64,000 nt of DNA from an uncultured Exiguobacterium sp. (GCA_913775715.1 CAJYMC010000007.1:930001-994000); one strand, 5' to 3'. Positions 24,764 through 32,748 are shown, counted from the first letter of the stretch. A program made the numbers and translations. Notes: generated by a model not told the origin, from the sequence alone.

Positions 24764-25504
24764 TTAGAGGGGCAATCGTTCTGACAATGGACGAACCAAA
24801 ACGACGTCCGTTGCCATTCGGTTATCGCGGCGTGGTTCATCGGCCGGTTCGATCGTCCAGTTTTTTGCGTGAAGCGTATTCAAGGCACGCGCTAAGTCGT
24901 ACATCGAATAACGCTCGTTACCGTTCAACTGATAGAGACCTGCTTCGTGTTCAAGTAAAATCGTAACGAGCGCTTCTGCCGTGTCCTCAAGTACCGAACT
25001 CGATGGATACCATTCGCGACTCGCCCGAATGACGCCGTGCTGTTTCATCTCGTTCGTGAAGTAGTCGACCATATTGTTCGAACCAGCTTCCGTCCCGATC
25101 TGCCAACCGATCCGGACAATCTTCGCTTGTGGATTGATTGCTTGAATCGCTTGCTCGCAAGCAATCTTGTAGGCACCATACTCGTCGGTCGCGTCCGGTA
25201 CCGCGTCCTTGTCAATCGGTGCCGGCACGTCGTCTGAGAAGACAGACACCGTACTCGTGAAGAAGAACGGAATCGCATATTCTTGGCACAAACGGACGAG
25301 CGCTTCCGTCCAACTGAAGGACCCCATCCCGATATGTAAGAAATAATCTGGTCGTTCCGTTTCTAAAAACGTGCGCATCGCGGATTCGTCAGTCGTCGAG
25401 ACTTTCGTTCGGTCCCAGGCGACTGTCTCGATGTCGTGCTTTGCTAAGACGTCCGCAACGACGGGTGATACTGTTCCGTTCATACCTGTAATGATCGCTT
25501 TCAT
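24764..25504 (-). CDS. NAD(P)-dependent sugar-nucleotide epimerase/reductase-like protein (RmlD type)
   Basis: 246 residues. Rossmann start MKAIITGMNGTVSPVVADVLA with TGxxGxxG-like glycines, a DYFLHIGMG strand, FTSTVSVF for the catalytic Ser/Thr and YGAYK for Tyr/Lys (YxxxK). Extended-SDR architecture, most like RmlD or small NAD-dependent epimerases; length is short, so the substrate domain is reduced. No sugar-biosynthesis neighbours, so the substrate is open. ATG 25504 with GGGGGATGAATCACC upstream. Confidence 0.8.
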   Translation of the reverse strand: MKAIITGMNGTVSPVVADVLAKHDIETVAWDRTKVSTTDESAMRTFLETERPDYFLHIGMGSFSWTEALVRLCQEYAIPFFFTSTVSVFSDDVPAPIDKDAVPDATDEYGAYKIACEQAIQAINPQAKIVRIGWQIGTEAGSNNMVDYFTNEMKQHGVIRASREWYPSSSVLEDTAEALVTILLEHEAGLYQLNGNERYSMYDLARALNTLHAKNWTIEPADEPRRDNRMATDVVLVRPLSERLPL

Positions 25505-25635
25505 GGTGATTCATCCCCCTAAGTTTCGATCGAAAAAATCATAAAACCACTTGCTACTTCAGTTTACACGTGAATCGCTGAATTAACGAATCTGAGGTTA
25601 TTCTTCTACGACCAGTCATGACTCAAATGAAAAAA

Positions 25636-25672
25636 GCGCCTGCTATCCGATCTAACATCGGTAAGCAGGCGC
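25636..25672 (-). terminator. Rho-independent terminator
   Basis: Arms GCGCCTGCT/AGCAGGCGC with inner CCGA/TCGG; six T on the minus strand. It ends a 36-codon gene that lies immediately before it. Confidence 0.85.
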
Positions 25673-25688
25673 ACTGTTTAGTTCATGA

Positions 25689-25799
25689 TTACTCCGAAAT
25701 GCCTTCCGTTGCCATTCGACGCCATAGTACATTCAAAAAGACCGTCATCCCACTGATCGGAATCAAAAACAATAACGCTGTGACCCATAAACTCTCCAT
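25689..25799 (-). CDS. 36-residue single-span membrane peptide
   Basis: Found by reading the minus strand: ATG at 25799 preceded by GAGGAG at 9-base spacing, TAA at 25689, strong terminator 17 bp on. The product begins MESLWVTALLFLIPISG, continues MTVFLNVLWRRMA and ends TEGISE: one membrane helix of about 20 residues, then a basic Arg-Arg and an acidic tail. Own ribosome site and own terminator argue for a real small gene. No family recognised. Confidence 0.65.
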   Translation of the reverse strand: MESLWVTALLFLIPISGMTVFLNVLWRRMATEGISE

Positions 25800-25880
25800 C
25801 GACTCCACTCCTCATCGTTCATTTCTATCTCTAGTGTATAAGAGTGCGAAACCGCTTACCTCCACCTCAAGGCGGATATT

Positions 25881-27080
25881 TCATCCGACCTTGTCCTGTC
25901 GTTCTTCAGCAAAGGAAACGGTACGATGAAGGAGCAACCAGATACTGGTCATCACAAGTCCACTTAAGGCAAAGAACAGGAAAACGAATGAGATACTGAA
26001 GAACGACGTCAAGTACGACGACAAACCGTAACAGAGCGCGGAACACGCCGTTGATGCAGCGACCATCGCCGTCCGGACCCGGCCGAGCAAATGCGCAGGC
26101 GTCGAACGCTGCAACAAGGTCGCAAACGGAATCCCGAATAACGTCAGCGCCATCCCGAGTAAGATGAACCCACCAACAGCCACTGGAACGAATGGGACAT
26201 AAGCGACGATCGCAATCGCGAGTCCTTGCAAGACGACGGCAAAACGAAACAGCTTATCCTGCCGTACGGAGACGACCCATTTTCCGTAAAGGAGCGACAT
26301 CGCGATTCCCCCGATCACCGTCGCCAGCTCGAGTGCGGAAAATGTCTGGGCATTTCCCAACAAGACATCCTTGGCATATGGTGCAAGTAAAGTATTCATT
26401 GGTGTGATCATCCAGTTTGCAAGGATTGCACAACCAAGGATCCATTTTAAGCGACCGTCACGCACGACGTGACCGATTCCTTCGAGCAACGCTTCGCGGT
26501 ACGACCCTTGACGCGCCCCTTCTGCGACTTGCCCTGACATATGTCGAACGAGTAACCAGGCGACGAGATGTAGACTAAGATCGAGCCATAAGATACTCGT
26601 AATCGAGAAATGGGCGATCATCATCCCACCAAGAAAAAATCCGCTCAGCGTACCGATCCGTTCAATCGTTGCAAGATACGCATTCGCTTGCGGCAATTGG
26701 TCATCTTCGACTAAATCAACGACCCACGTGAAGACGGCATTGCCGCCAATGATTTGCAGAATCGTCTGCACGACGAGTAAGCCGAGTAACCACGGTAGGA
26801 CGACGTTCGTCAGACCGATTCCCGCTAACGCGATCCCAAGTGCCAGCAAGCGAATGAGTAAGGACGTTTGATACAATGATGCACTGACGAACCGGTCGAT
26901 CCACGGTCCGACGAACGTTGACACGAGAAAACGAATCAAAAAGACACCGGTCGCAAGCAAGGCGACACCGGAAGCACTGATCTCTTCCGCGCTCAACCAG
27001 TAAATCGCGATATAAACGAAACTCGTCCCGACGGTCGATAACAAATCCGAGACATACATAAAACGAAACGCACGTGACAT
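25881..27080 (-). CDS. MFS transporter (MFS_3-like, enterobactin-exporter style)
   Basis: 399 residues with about twelve helices. N-terminus RFMYVSDLLSTVGTSFVYIAIYWLS and loops FVGPWIDRFVSASLYQ and NAVFTWVVDLVEDDQLPQANAYLATIERIGTLSGFFLGG are like Bacillota MFS exporters for macrolides or siderophores. Substrate cannot be told. ATG 27080 after AAAGGAAT. Single gene; opposite to the following small membrane-protein gene. Confidence 0.85.
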   Translation of the reverse strand: MSRAFRFMYVSDLLSTVGTSFVYIAIYWLSAEEISASGVALLATGVFLIRFLVSTFVGPWIDRFVSASLYQTSLLIRLLALGIALAGIGLTNVVLPWLLGLLVVQTILQIIGGNAVFTWVVDLVEDDQLPQANAYLATIERIGTLSGFFLGGMMIAHFSITSILWLDLSLHLVAWLLVRHMSGQVAEGARQGSYREALLEGIGHVVRDGRLKWILGCAILANWMITPMNTLLAPYAKDVLLGNAQTFSALELATVIGGIAMSLLYGKWVVSVRQDKLFRFAVVLQGLAIAIVAYVPFVPVAVGGFILLGMALTLFGIPFATLLQRSTPAHLLGRVRTAMVAASTACSALCYGLSSYLTSFFSISFVFLFFALSGLVMTSIWLLLHRTVSFAEERQDKVG

Positions 27081-27255
27081 GATGCTTTATTCCTTTCCTA
27101 AAACGACTTCTTGTCTATCTTACAATTTTTCTCAATTGCTGCCCATTCTTTTTTCGTCATCACATCGTCATCGTCTGTTAAGGCATTCTTACCCGTCTGT
27201 AACAGAGCCGACATGTTCATTCGCTATACTAAAACGCATAGGGAGGTGAAGATCC

Positions 27256-27573
27256 ATGAAAACGCAAACACGTTATGACTATGAAACCGAACAGGAACAA
27301 GTCGACGTCCCATCCGAGGCACGTCTAGGCTACTACTTTCTTTTGATCGTCTTGCCGCTTGGTCTCGCGCATCTTGTCCAGTCGCTTGCTCCTTCGCCGG
27401 ATCAACACCACTCGTCCGTATTGACGGGTTTAACGTTCTTATCCATCGTCTTTTTCATGTACTTAGGTAACCGAGCTGCTGGAAATGCAAAAACGACCTT
27501 TTTCGGATACTCGATGTTCTTGAGTATCAGTTTGTTCGCGACGCTGTTTCTACCAACGGTGCCGATCATTTAA
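27256..27573 (+). CDS. Small membrane protein, 105 residues, unknown
   Basis: ATG 27256 after AGGGAGGTGAAGATCC. An acidic 22-residue cytoplasmic N-terminus precedes three hydrophobic helices: YYFLLIVLPLGLAHLVQSLA, VLTGLTFLSIVFFMYLGN and FFGYSMFLSISLFATLFL. No family recognised. Monocistronic between a divergent MFS gene and a strong terminator. Confidence 0.72.
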   Translation: MKTQTRYDYETEQEQVDVPSEARLGYYFLLIVLPLGLAHLVQSLAPSPDQHHSSVLTGLTFLSIVFFMYLGNRAAGNAKTTFFGYSMFLSISLFATLFLPTVPII

Positions 27574-27581
27574 GCATAAGC

Positions 27582-27620
27582 AAACGAGCACACATCCAAC
27601 TTGGATGCGTGCTCGTTTTT
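27582..27620. terminator. Bidirectional rho-independent terminator
   Basis: Arms AAACGAGCAC/GTGCTCGTTT, stem continued by CATCCAA/TTGGATG, then TTTTTT. The stop of the convergent zinc exporter gene falls at its edge. Confidence 0.85.
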
Positions 27621-28552
27621 TAATGCGTATGCGATTCGTGTTTGCCGTCACAATACAACGTATTGCCATGTGCGTGCTGATTCGTCTCGACTTGGATGGT
27701 CGCGTGGTTAATCCCGACGTGTTTCAAATCGTGATCAATCTGTTCGCGAATCGACTCTGACTCCCGGACGGTCATGTCCTCTTTGACGACGACGTGACAC
27801 GATAATGCGTTATAGCCACTCGTGATCGACCAGATGTGTAGATCATGTAGTCCGAGAACGGCTTCGTTCGTCTGAATCGTCGAAACGACTTCATCAATGT
27901 CGACGTCACTCGGCGTTCCTTCCATCAAGACGTGAACGGATGCCTTCGTCACGTAATAACCGCTCCGTAAGACGAGAATTGCAACGATGACACTAGCCAA
28001 GGGATCCGCCCATCCCCAACCGAAGAACATGATGAGAAGAGCAGCTGCAATCGCACCGACCGATCCAAGCATGTCGCTTAAGACGTGTAGATAGGCACCG
28101 CGCATATTAAGGTTATGTTCATGTCCTCCGCCGCGTGTCATGATCCAGGCAACGAGAATATTGACAAGCAACCCGAGGACACTGATGATCAGCATCCCGG
28201 TCGTTGCGACAGCGGGTGGATCGATGAAGCGTTGAATCGCTTCAATGAAAATATAGAGGGCGATCACGATCAGCGTCACGCCGTTTATGATGGCAGCTAG
28301 GATTTCAAAGCGTTTTGAACCGAACGTCTTGTTCGCATCCGGTGCTTGACTCGAAAACTGGAAGGCTAACAAAGCGATCGCAAGTGAAATCGAATCACTG
28401 AGCATATGCCCTGCGTCCGATAACAACGCGAGACTATTCGTCCAAATCCCGCCGATGACCTCGACGATCATGAACGCGGTGATGATCAGGAACGACAGGC
28501 CCAGTACCTTTTTATTGTCGGTATGATGATGGTGATGATGATCATGTGCCAT
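27620..28552 (-). CDS. czcD: Cation diffusion facilitator, zinc exporter (CzcD-like)
   Basis: 310 residues: His-rich N-terminus (HDHHHHHHTD), six membrane helices and a C-terminal cytoplasmic metal-sensing domain (VLMEGTPSDVDIDEVVSTI ... IWSITSGYNALSCHVVVKEDM). The zinc-binding pairs are visible: SDAGHMLSD in helix 2 and HVLSDMLGSVGA in helix 5. Exports Zn2+ (Cd2+, Co2+) for protons. A perfect ArsR-type palindrome lies 24 bp upstream of the start, so metal-dependent derepression is likely, though no ArsR gene is in the window. Confidence 0.94.
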   Translation of the reverse strand: MAHDHHHHHHTDNKKVLGLSFLIITAFMIVEVIGGIWTNSLALLSDAGHMLSDSISLAIALLAFQFSSQAPDANKTFGSKRFEILAAIINGVTLIVIALYIFIEAIQRFIDPPAVATTGMLIISVLGLLVNILVAWIMTRGGGHEHNLNMRGAYLHVLSDMLGSVGAIAAALLIMFFGWGWADPLASVIVAILVLRSGYYVTKASVHVLMEGTPSDVDIDEVVSTIQTNEAVLGLHDLHIWSITSGYNALSCHVVVKEDMTVRESESIREQIDHDLKHVGINHATIQVETNQHAHGNTLYCDGKHESHTH

Positions 28553-28575
28553 GACGTTGCCTCCTTTTGCCTTAC

Positions 28576-28595
28576 ATTCAAACGTCTATTTGAAT
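28576..28595. promoter_or_regulatory. ArsR/SmtB-type (CzrA/CadC-like) operator
   Basis: Perfect inverted repeat ATTCAAACGTCTATTTGAAT, 7-bp arms and 6-bp centre, resembling CadC/CzrA operators (TCAAAT-n-ATTTGA). It sits directly before the zinc exporter. Confidence 0.7.
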
Positions 28596-28688
28596 TATAA
28601 CGTGCCTTCGTTCTGTGGTCAACGGGCTCATGTGTTATATCCCACGCCTTTACTCTTCCAAAACGACTCATCTGACTAAACAAAAAAA

Positions 28689-28707
28689 CGATGGGCCATT
28701 ACCATCG
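28689..28707 (-). terminator. Rho-independent terminator
   Basis: CGATGG/CCATCG stem with a seven-base loop and seven T on the minus strand, after the chemoreceptor gene. Confidence 0.75.
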
Positions 28708-28725
28708 CTTTTTCCATATCCTTTT

Positions 28726-29631
28726 TTAAATAAACGACCGAAAATCCTCGGTTTGCTGCTCGAGTTGTCGTGCGACCTCTTCGATTGCGGTAAAGCGTTG
28801 CATCGTTTCTTTTACCGTCGCAAGGCTCGACGCGACTTCGAGATGGGACGCTTCAATCTTTTTCATCATCGCCATGATTTGACGGTTCATCGTTTCCGTA
28901 TTCGTCCGTACTTCGACGACTGCACTACCGACTAAATCCGATAAGTTTTTGACTTCACTTGCAACGACTGTAAAGCCTTTACCGTGTTCCCCAGCCCGTG
29001 CCGCTTCAATTGCCGCATTCAGAGACAACAAGTTCGTCCGGGCAGCAATTTCCTTGATCGTATCAGCAATCTTCGTGATCTCGATGGCTTGGTCATACAG
29101 CGTTTCGAACGTCTGTTGGTTTTCTGCCGTTTCACTCGCGATCGTAGTCATCGTCTCTTGAAGCTGGTTGCCCTCTTTTGATCCTTGAACCGATTGCAAA
29201 TTCAATCCCTCAGCAAGCGTCTGGAAGCTTTTCGCATATCCTTGCACACGGTCGATCCGGTCCGTGATGTTACTGGCGATCTTGACGACGCCGACGACCT
29301 CTTCTCCTTCAAAAATTGGCATGTAGGTTGCTTCAAGCCACAAGATGTCGCCCCGGGCATCGACTCGTTTGATTTTATCCGCTGTACTGAAGCCCGAAAA
29401 CAGGCGTGTCCAAAAGTCTTGATATTCACGGCTGTTCGCGAATTCTGGTGTACAAAACGTATGGTGCTGTAAGCCAATCATCTCGTCTCGTTTATATTTC
29501 ATCGTTTTCGCAAACAAGTCATTGACGTCGACGACGCGTCGTTGGCGATCAAAACAGATCATCGCGACGTTTGATTCAAGGCTCGATAAGATTGCTGGAG
29601 AGCGTAGAGCTCTCGGTAAGGTTTCATTCAT
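28726..29631 (-). CDS. Soluble methyl-accepting chemotaxis protein with N-terminal PAS domain
   Basis: 301 residues, no membrane segment. Residues about 15-125 form a PAS domain ([30 protein letters not shown], then the PAC end [19 protein letters not shown]), likely binding a redox or heme cofactor. The C-terminal signalling domain has the conserved hairpin [20 protein letters not shown] followed by [19 protein letters not shown], which contacts CheA/CheW. The helical part is short, so methylation regions are reduced; it is an energy- or redox-taxis type receptor. No chemotaxis genes nearby. Confidence 0.92.
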   Translation of the reverse strand: MNETLPRALRSPAILSSLESNVAMICFDRQRRVVDVNDLFAKTMKYKRDEMIGLQHHTFCTPEFANSREYQDFWTRLFSGFSTADKIKRVDARGDILWLEATYMPIFEGEEVVGVVKIASNITDRIDRVQGYAKSFQTLAEGLNLQSVQGSKEGNQLQETMTTIASETAENQQTFETLYDQAIEITKIADTIKEIAARTNLLSLNAAIEAARAGEHGKGFTVVASEVKNLSDLVGSAVVEVRTNTETMNRQIMAMMKKIEASHLEVASSLATVKETMQRFTAIEEVARQLEQQTEDFRSFI

Positions 29632-29670
29632 GGTGTCATTAACTCCTTCTATATATCATTCATGTACTAA

Positions 29671-29841
29671 GACAGTTTTCCAAAAGAACAATCTGTACCT
29701 ATTTATCGTCATCGATTGAACTTTTTTGTAGCTGAATCGGCGATTATCCAAGTTGATTTTTCCAGAGAGCTGACAGAAGAAGAAGTCGAAGAATCGTATC
29801 GTGATTATCTCGACGATTTAGTTCGGTGGGGTCATATTTAA
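29671..29841 (+). pseudogene. Open C-terminal relic of an unknown protein
   Basis: Between stops, 56 sense codons read as a protein tail: PIYRHRLNFFVAESAII, then VDFSRELTEEEVEESYRDYL and a DDLVRWGHI end. The frame has no ATG and no ribosome site, only a possible TTG at 29716, and it starts after a stop at 29668. Composition is protein-like rather than random. Most likely the last part of a deleted gene; parent family not recognised. Confidence 0.35.
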
Positions 29842-29866
29842 AAAGAACGATGGACTTCAGATGAAA

Positions 29867-30061
29867 TCAATCGCTCTTCGTTTGCGCTTCGATTTTCTCA
29901 TTACGAGCAGCCTCAAAGTTGCGATAAATCGTGAATCCTACTAAACCGATCAACCAGATAATGCCATAACCGAGTTCCCAGTCGAATCCAAAATACAAGA
30001 TTGACGATGTAATGACGACAATGAGAACTAACCGAATGCTTGATAGATGATACTTAATCAT
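29867..30061 (-). CDS. Small membrane protein, third gene of an overlapping trio
   Basis: 64 residues from ATG 30061 (MIKYHLSSIR) behind GGAGGG; the frame is open further up but those codons belong to the overlapping gene. Two hydrophobic segments, LVLIVVITSSILYFGFDW and YGIIWLIGLVGFTIY, then a charged tail. The start overlaps the preceding gene's stop (ATGA), so expression is coupled. No family recognised. Confidence 0.65.
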   Translation of the reverse strand: MIKYHLSSIRLVLIVVITSSILYFGFDWELGYGIIWLIGLVGFTIYRNFEAARNEKIEAQTKSD

Positions 30062-30192
30062 GATTTCCCTCCTTTTCTTCCGCCACCGAAGTAGATGTAT
30101 GTCACGAATAAAATCAACGTCCACGTAAAGACTGCGAATATGATTTTAAACAGACCATCAGGCAGTATTTTTGAGATGTATAACAGGGTCAT
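30058..30192 (-). CDS. 44-residue membrane peptide, second gene of the trio
   Basis: Read by hand: starts MTLLYISKILPDGLFK, then one hydrophobic helix (IIFAVFTWTLILFVTYIYF) and a Gly/Lys-rich end GGGRKGGKS. The ATG shares one base with the stop of the gene before it (TAATG) and has no ribosome site of its own, so it depends on coupling. Its last codons carry the ribosome site of the next gene. Confidence 0.55.
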   Translation of the reverse strand: MTLLYISKILPDGLFKIIFAVFTWTLILFVTYIYFGGGRKGGKS

Positions 30193-30350
30193 TAAGATTG
30201 AAAGGTTAAATGGTTATTTCTCATTTGTGCCGAGAGCTTATCCCAATTGAGCAGTACAAGTAATACTGCTACCGGTGCGAGAAGTGCCGTGAGAAAGAAA
30301 AAAGGAACGTTTCTCATATAGTACGGTATTTCATCTTTATTCTTTTCCAT
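30192..30350 (-). CDS. 52-residue membrane protein, first gene of the trio
   Basis: Read by hand from ATG 30350 with GAGGAG at 9-10 base spacing. The acidic-basic head MEKNKDEIPYYMRNVP is followed by one long hydrophobic helix FFFLTALLAPVAVLLVLL and the tail NWDKLSAQMRNNHLTFQS. Translation-coupled to the 44-residue peptide by TAATG. Family not recognised; the trio 30350-29867 reads as one compact operon of three tiny membrane proteins. Confidence 0.6.
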   Translation of the reverse strand: MEKNKDEIPYYMRNVPFFFLTALLAPVAVLLVLLNWDKLSAQMRNNHLTFQS

Positions 30351-30381
30351 CGCCTATCACTCCTCATCTAAAAACGTATAG

Positions 30382-30546
30382 AACCACCTTCTCACTCATT
30401 TTGTCGTATACACGAATGAATCGGATTATACATACTACTATGAAATCGTTGGGAATCATGTACTGACGACTGAATACGACCGGCGGAATATCGAAATGAC
30501 TAGTTCCGCTCAACATAAGTTTAAGAAGACAATGTACTTTATATAA
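30382..30546 (+). pseudogene. Decayed gene relic (C-terminal fragment)
   Basis: Plus-strand frame after a TAG, 54 sense codons, no start: reads VVYTNESDYTYYYEIVGN, HVLTTEYDRRNIEMTSSAQH and KFKKTMYFI before TAA. The Tyr-rich, strand-like text looks like the end of a small secreted or membrane-anchored protein. A strong terminator follows 2 bases after its stop, as it would after a real gene. Parent family not identified. Confidence 0.35.
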
Positions 30547-30547
30547 C

Positions 30548-30586
30548 AATCGAGTCCATTCAGGTAGCTCATGAATGGACTCGATT
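30548..30586. terminator. Bidirectional rho-independent terminator
   Basis: Perfect 15-bp arms AATCGAGTCCATTCA/TGAATGGACTCGATT with a nine-base loop. Confidence 0.82.
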
Positions 30587-30596
30587 TATGTACCTC

Positions 30597-30845
30597 TTAA
30601 CATTCTTCTTTCATGTTCAATGATTCTGCCGAGCGAATCGTAATTTGTTTTGTAGCATCATCGATGGATATGACACAATCCCATGTCGGCTTTAATTGTA
30701 AGATGTTCTTTTGATCCAACCACAAGACCGCAGTCAGTTCGATGAAATCCCCCATCACTACCATTTTTCTCGCCTTCTCATCAATGACGGCATACAGTTC
30801 ATCATCCAAGCTGATTTTCCAACCAAAAAATTCACTGACTTTCAC
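30597..30845 (-). CDS. Hypothetical protein, 82 residues
   Basis: GTG start at 30845 nine bases after GGAGG. Soluble, beta-rich and acidic (FFGWKISLDDELYAVIDEK, then WDCVISIDDATKQITIRSAE). No membrane segment and no recognised family. Same strand as, and downstream of, two small membrane-protein genes at 30893 and 31093; possibly one transcript. Confidence 0.6.
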   Translation of the reverse strand: MKVSEFFGWKISLDDELYAVIDEKARKMVVMGDFIELTAVLWLDQKNILQLKPTWDCVISIDDATKQITIRSAESLNMKEEC

Positions 30846-30892
30846 TTATCATTTCCTCCAAACAATCTTTTGTCATCCGAATCAATCTCCCA

Positions 30893-31057
30893 TTAAAACG
30901 AAATCTTCCATTTCTTCCGCGCGATCAGTACAACGATTAGCGAAACCAAAAGCGATACTTTGAGCGTCGTATCATTGATTAGATGTAGCCCGTAGTGAAG
31001 TGAAAAGAGTACCATGAGTAGCGCAACGACGCTTCCTAAAAAGACCATGTTTTTCAT
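30893..31057 (-). CDS. 54-residue two-helix membrane protein
   Basis: Found by hand: ATG 31057 with GAGGTG at 6-7 base spacing, TAA at 30893. Two hydrophobic helices, MVFLGSVVALLMVLFSLHYG and TLKVSLLVSLIVVLIA, ending in a basic tail RKKWKISF. Forms a minus-strand run with the genes on both sides. No family recognised, though the layout is common for small Bacillota membrane proteins. Confidence 0.62.
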   Translation of the reverse strand: MKNMVFLGSVVALLMVLFSLHYGLHLINDTTLKVSLLVSLIVVLIARKKWKISF

Positions 31058-31092
31058 TTTGTCACCTCACTCCCATTCTTGACTACTTGCTG

Positions 31093-31434
31093 TCAATACT
31101 CTGAAATATACCGTCCTTCTTGTTTGTTCGTAATTTGTTCGCCATCTTTGAATCCCGTGACTTTAAAGCGATGAGATCCCGATCGATAAATCTCATATTC
31201 ATTTTCCGGTTCATCCTGGAACACGACCCGTGCAATGAACTCACCCGTGCTCGTATCGTATCGAATTTCCTTGTTCTTCACATATGTCATATACTTCTGT
31301 TGCTTCAAATAATGATCGATTTCCTGAGTGACCTCTTGTTTTTCATCATAGTAAAACACCTTATAGGCTGAAGCACCGATGATGCCCACTCCTAAAATCA
31401 TCACTATCGTAATCCATACATACATTCGTTTCAT
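31093..31434 (-). CDS. DUF3139-like membrane-anchored protein
   Basis: 113 residues from ATG 31434 after GGGAGTGATGAT; the upstream extension lacks a ribosome site. One N-terminal anchor helix (MYVWITIVMILGVGIIGASAY), then a soluble alpha/beta domain: EIDHYLKQQKYMTYVKNKEIRYD, GEFIARVVFQDEPENEYEIYR, FKVTGFKDGEQITNKQEG. The anchor followed by an E-x-x-x-Y-L-x-Q-x-x-Y segment and short strand pairs is DUF3139-like; the role of that family is unknown. Confidence 0.65.
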   Translation of the reverse strand: MKRMYVWITIVMILGVGIIGASAYKVFYYDEKQEVTQEIDHYLKQQKYMTYVKNKEIRYDTSTGEFIARVVFQDEPENEYEIYRSGSHRFKVTGFKDGEQITNKQEGRYISEY

Positions 31435-31550
31435 ATCATCACTCCCGAGTAGAAATAAGAAAAATATCGTATTTCCAGATTCCATTCCCCTTGTTTTAAA
31501 AACTAGATATGTATAAACTAATATAAGACTACAAAAAAAGGAAGCAGTTT

Positions 31551-31730
31551 ATGATAAAAAAATCCATAAAATACTTTTTATTGGCATTTATGATGCTTGT
31601 TATCATCTTGAATCTCTTGAATGGTCGAGTGATTGAAAATGAGCGATTAACGTTAGCTGTGAACATCGCTATCGTGCTGATGGCGTTATTTTTTATCAGC
31701 TTGAGATTTTCAAAGCGAAAACGTAAATAG
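31551..31730 (+). CDS. 59-residue membrane protein
   Basis: Read by hand: ATG 31551 eight bases after AAAGGAAG, TAG at 31728. Two hydrophobic helices, YFLLAFMMLVIILNLLNG and LAVNIAIVLMALFFISL, with short polar turn VIENERLT and strongly basic ends (MIKKSIK, RFSKRKRK), so both ends should face the cytoplasm. Divergent from the DUF3139-like gene. No family recognised. Confidence 0.62.
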   Translation: MIKKSIKYFLLAFMMLVIILNLLNGRVIENERLTLAVNIAIVLMALFFISLRFSKRKRK

Positions 31731-31772
31731 GATGCTTATCGCTCTAAAAAAGTATGTAGAGGTGGTTAACTC

Positions 31773-31874
31773 GTGGGGCAATTCATGATTTTCGGCGCCT
31801 TGATGAATCTTCTGATCATTGGCGCAGTCGTTTATGTTGTATGGAAACTAGTCAAGAAAATTCTTAAAAAATAA
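31773..31874 (+). CDS. 33-residue membrane peptide
   Basis: GTG start at 31773 after AGAGGTGGTTAACTC. Product starts MGQFMIFGALMNLLIIGAVV, continues YVVWKLVKKI and ends LKK: one membrane helix with a basic cytoplasmic tail. Lies 42 bp after the 59-residue gene on the same strand and before a strong terminator, so the two likely form one transcript. Confidence 0.5.
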   Translation: MGQFMIFGALMNLLIIGAVVYVVWKLVKKILKK

Positions 31875-31916
31875 GTGATTCATTCGTTTTAGTTCGTATA
31901 AATTATGCTTGCATCA

Positions 31917-31952
31917 AAAGGTCCCTCTCTCATTTTTGAGAAAGGGACCTTG
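31917..31952. terminator. Bidirectional rho-independent terminator
   Basis: Arms AAGGTCCCT/AGGGACCTT extended by TCTCA/TGAGA, loop TTTT; between the small plus-strand genes and the convergent SDR gene. Confidence 0.82.
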
Positions 31953-31964
31953 CTTGTTATTTAT

Positions 31965-32714
31965 TTACCCTGCGTAATTGAACAACGGATCACGCAATTC
32001 GAACTCATACGTCTCACCGTCGACGATGCCGACGATCGCATCACTATCGATCAACTGATGCAGGAAGCCTGCCATCTCAGCCGCTGTATGGTACTTCTTG
32101 ACGTTCTTGCTGTAGTCGAATCCTGCTTCGCCACGCGAACGATCGGCGAACTCTGTTTCTGTCGCAGCCGGTGCGAGCACTTTCGCTCGGAGTTTCGCGC
32201 CGCCTTTTTGCAGTTCTTGCGCTAGCCCTTCCGTATAGGCACTGACATAGAACTTCGTCGCACAATACGTGACCGCATTCGGCACGATCCGGTAGCCACC
32301 TGCTGATGAGATATTGACGAGTGTCGTTCCTTCAACGTCATGATGATCGCGGACGAACAGACTCGAAAGAATCGTCAGCGCTTCGATATTCAAGCGAAGC
32401 ATCTTCTCGATTTTCCCAAGGTCGATTTCCTGGACGAGATCAAAGTCACCGAATCCGGCATTATTGATCCATGTTTCAATTTCAAGTTCTTTTAAGCCTT
32501 CATACAGATCATGGACGTTTTGGTTATCAGAAAGATCGACCGACTTGAGGATGACATCACTATCTGGTGAGATTTGTTTGACTTCATCCCGAAGTTTTTC
32601 GAGCTCAGACGTCCGTCGCGCGACGAGGACGAGTGATTTCCCTTTTCCCGCGAGTAGTTTTGCTGTCTCATATCCAATTCCTGAACTTGCTCCTGTAATG
32701 ACCGTGTACTTCAT
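31965..32714 (-). CDS. Short-chain dehydrogenase/reductase
   Basis: 249 residues. Classical SDR: TGASSGIGYE cofactor loop, NNAGFGDF, catalytic Ser in NISSAGG, YCATK (Tyr/Lys), and an Arg pair in the cofactor loop (LVARRTSELEKL) that favours NADPH. Family resembles DltE/YqjQ-type oxidoreductases; substrate unknown. It is divergent from a MerR gene and read from a long-spacer promoter with the MerR operator inside, so it should be induced by the MerR ligand, probably an aldehyde or electrophile. Confidence 0.9.
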   Translation of the reverse strand: MKYTVITGASSGIGYETAKLLAGKGKSLVLVARRTSELEKLRDEVKQISPDSDVILKSVDLSDNQNVHDLYEGLKELEIETWINNAGFGDFDLVQEIDLGKIEKMLRLNIEALTILSSLFVRDHHDVEGTTLVNISSAGGYRIVPNAVTYCATKFYVSAYTEGLAQELQKGGAKLRAKVLAPAATETEFADRSRGEAGFDYSKNVKKYHTAAEMAGFLHQLIDSDAIVGIVDGETYEFELRDPLFNYAG

Positions 32715-32748
32715 GTAGCATATCCCCTTTTTGATTTGGTATAGTGAG

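Noticed and set aside
30364..30549. 61-residue minus-strand frame
   Set aside because: No ribosome site, odd composition, and antisense to a plus-strand gene relic with better protein character.
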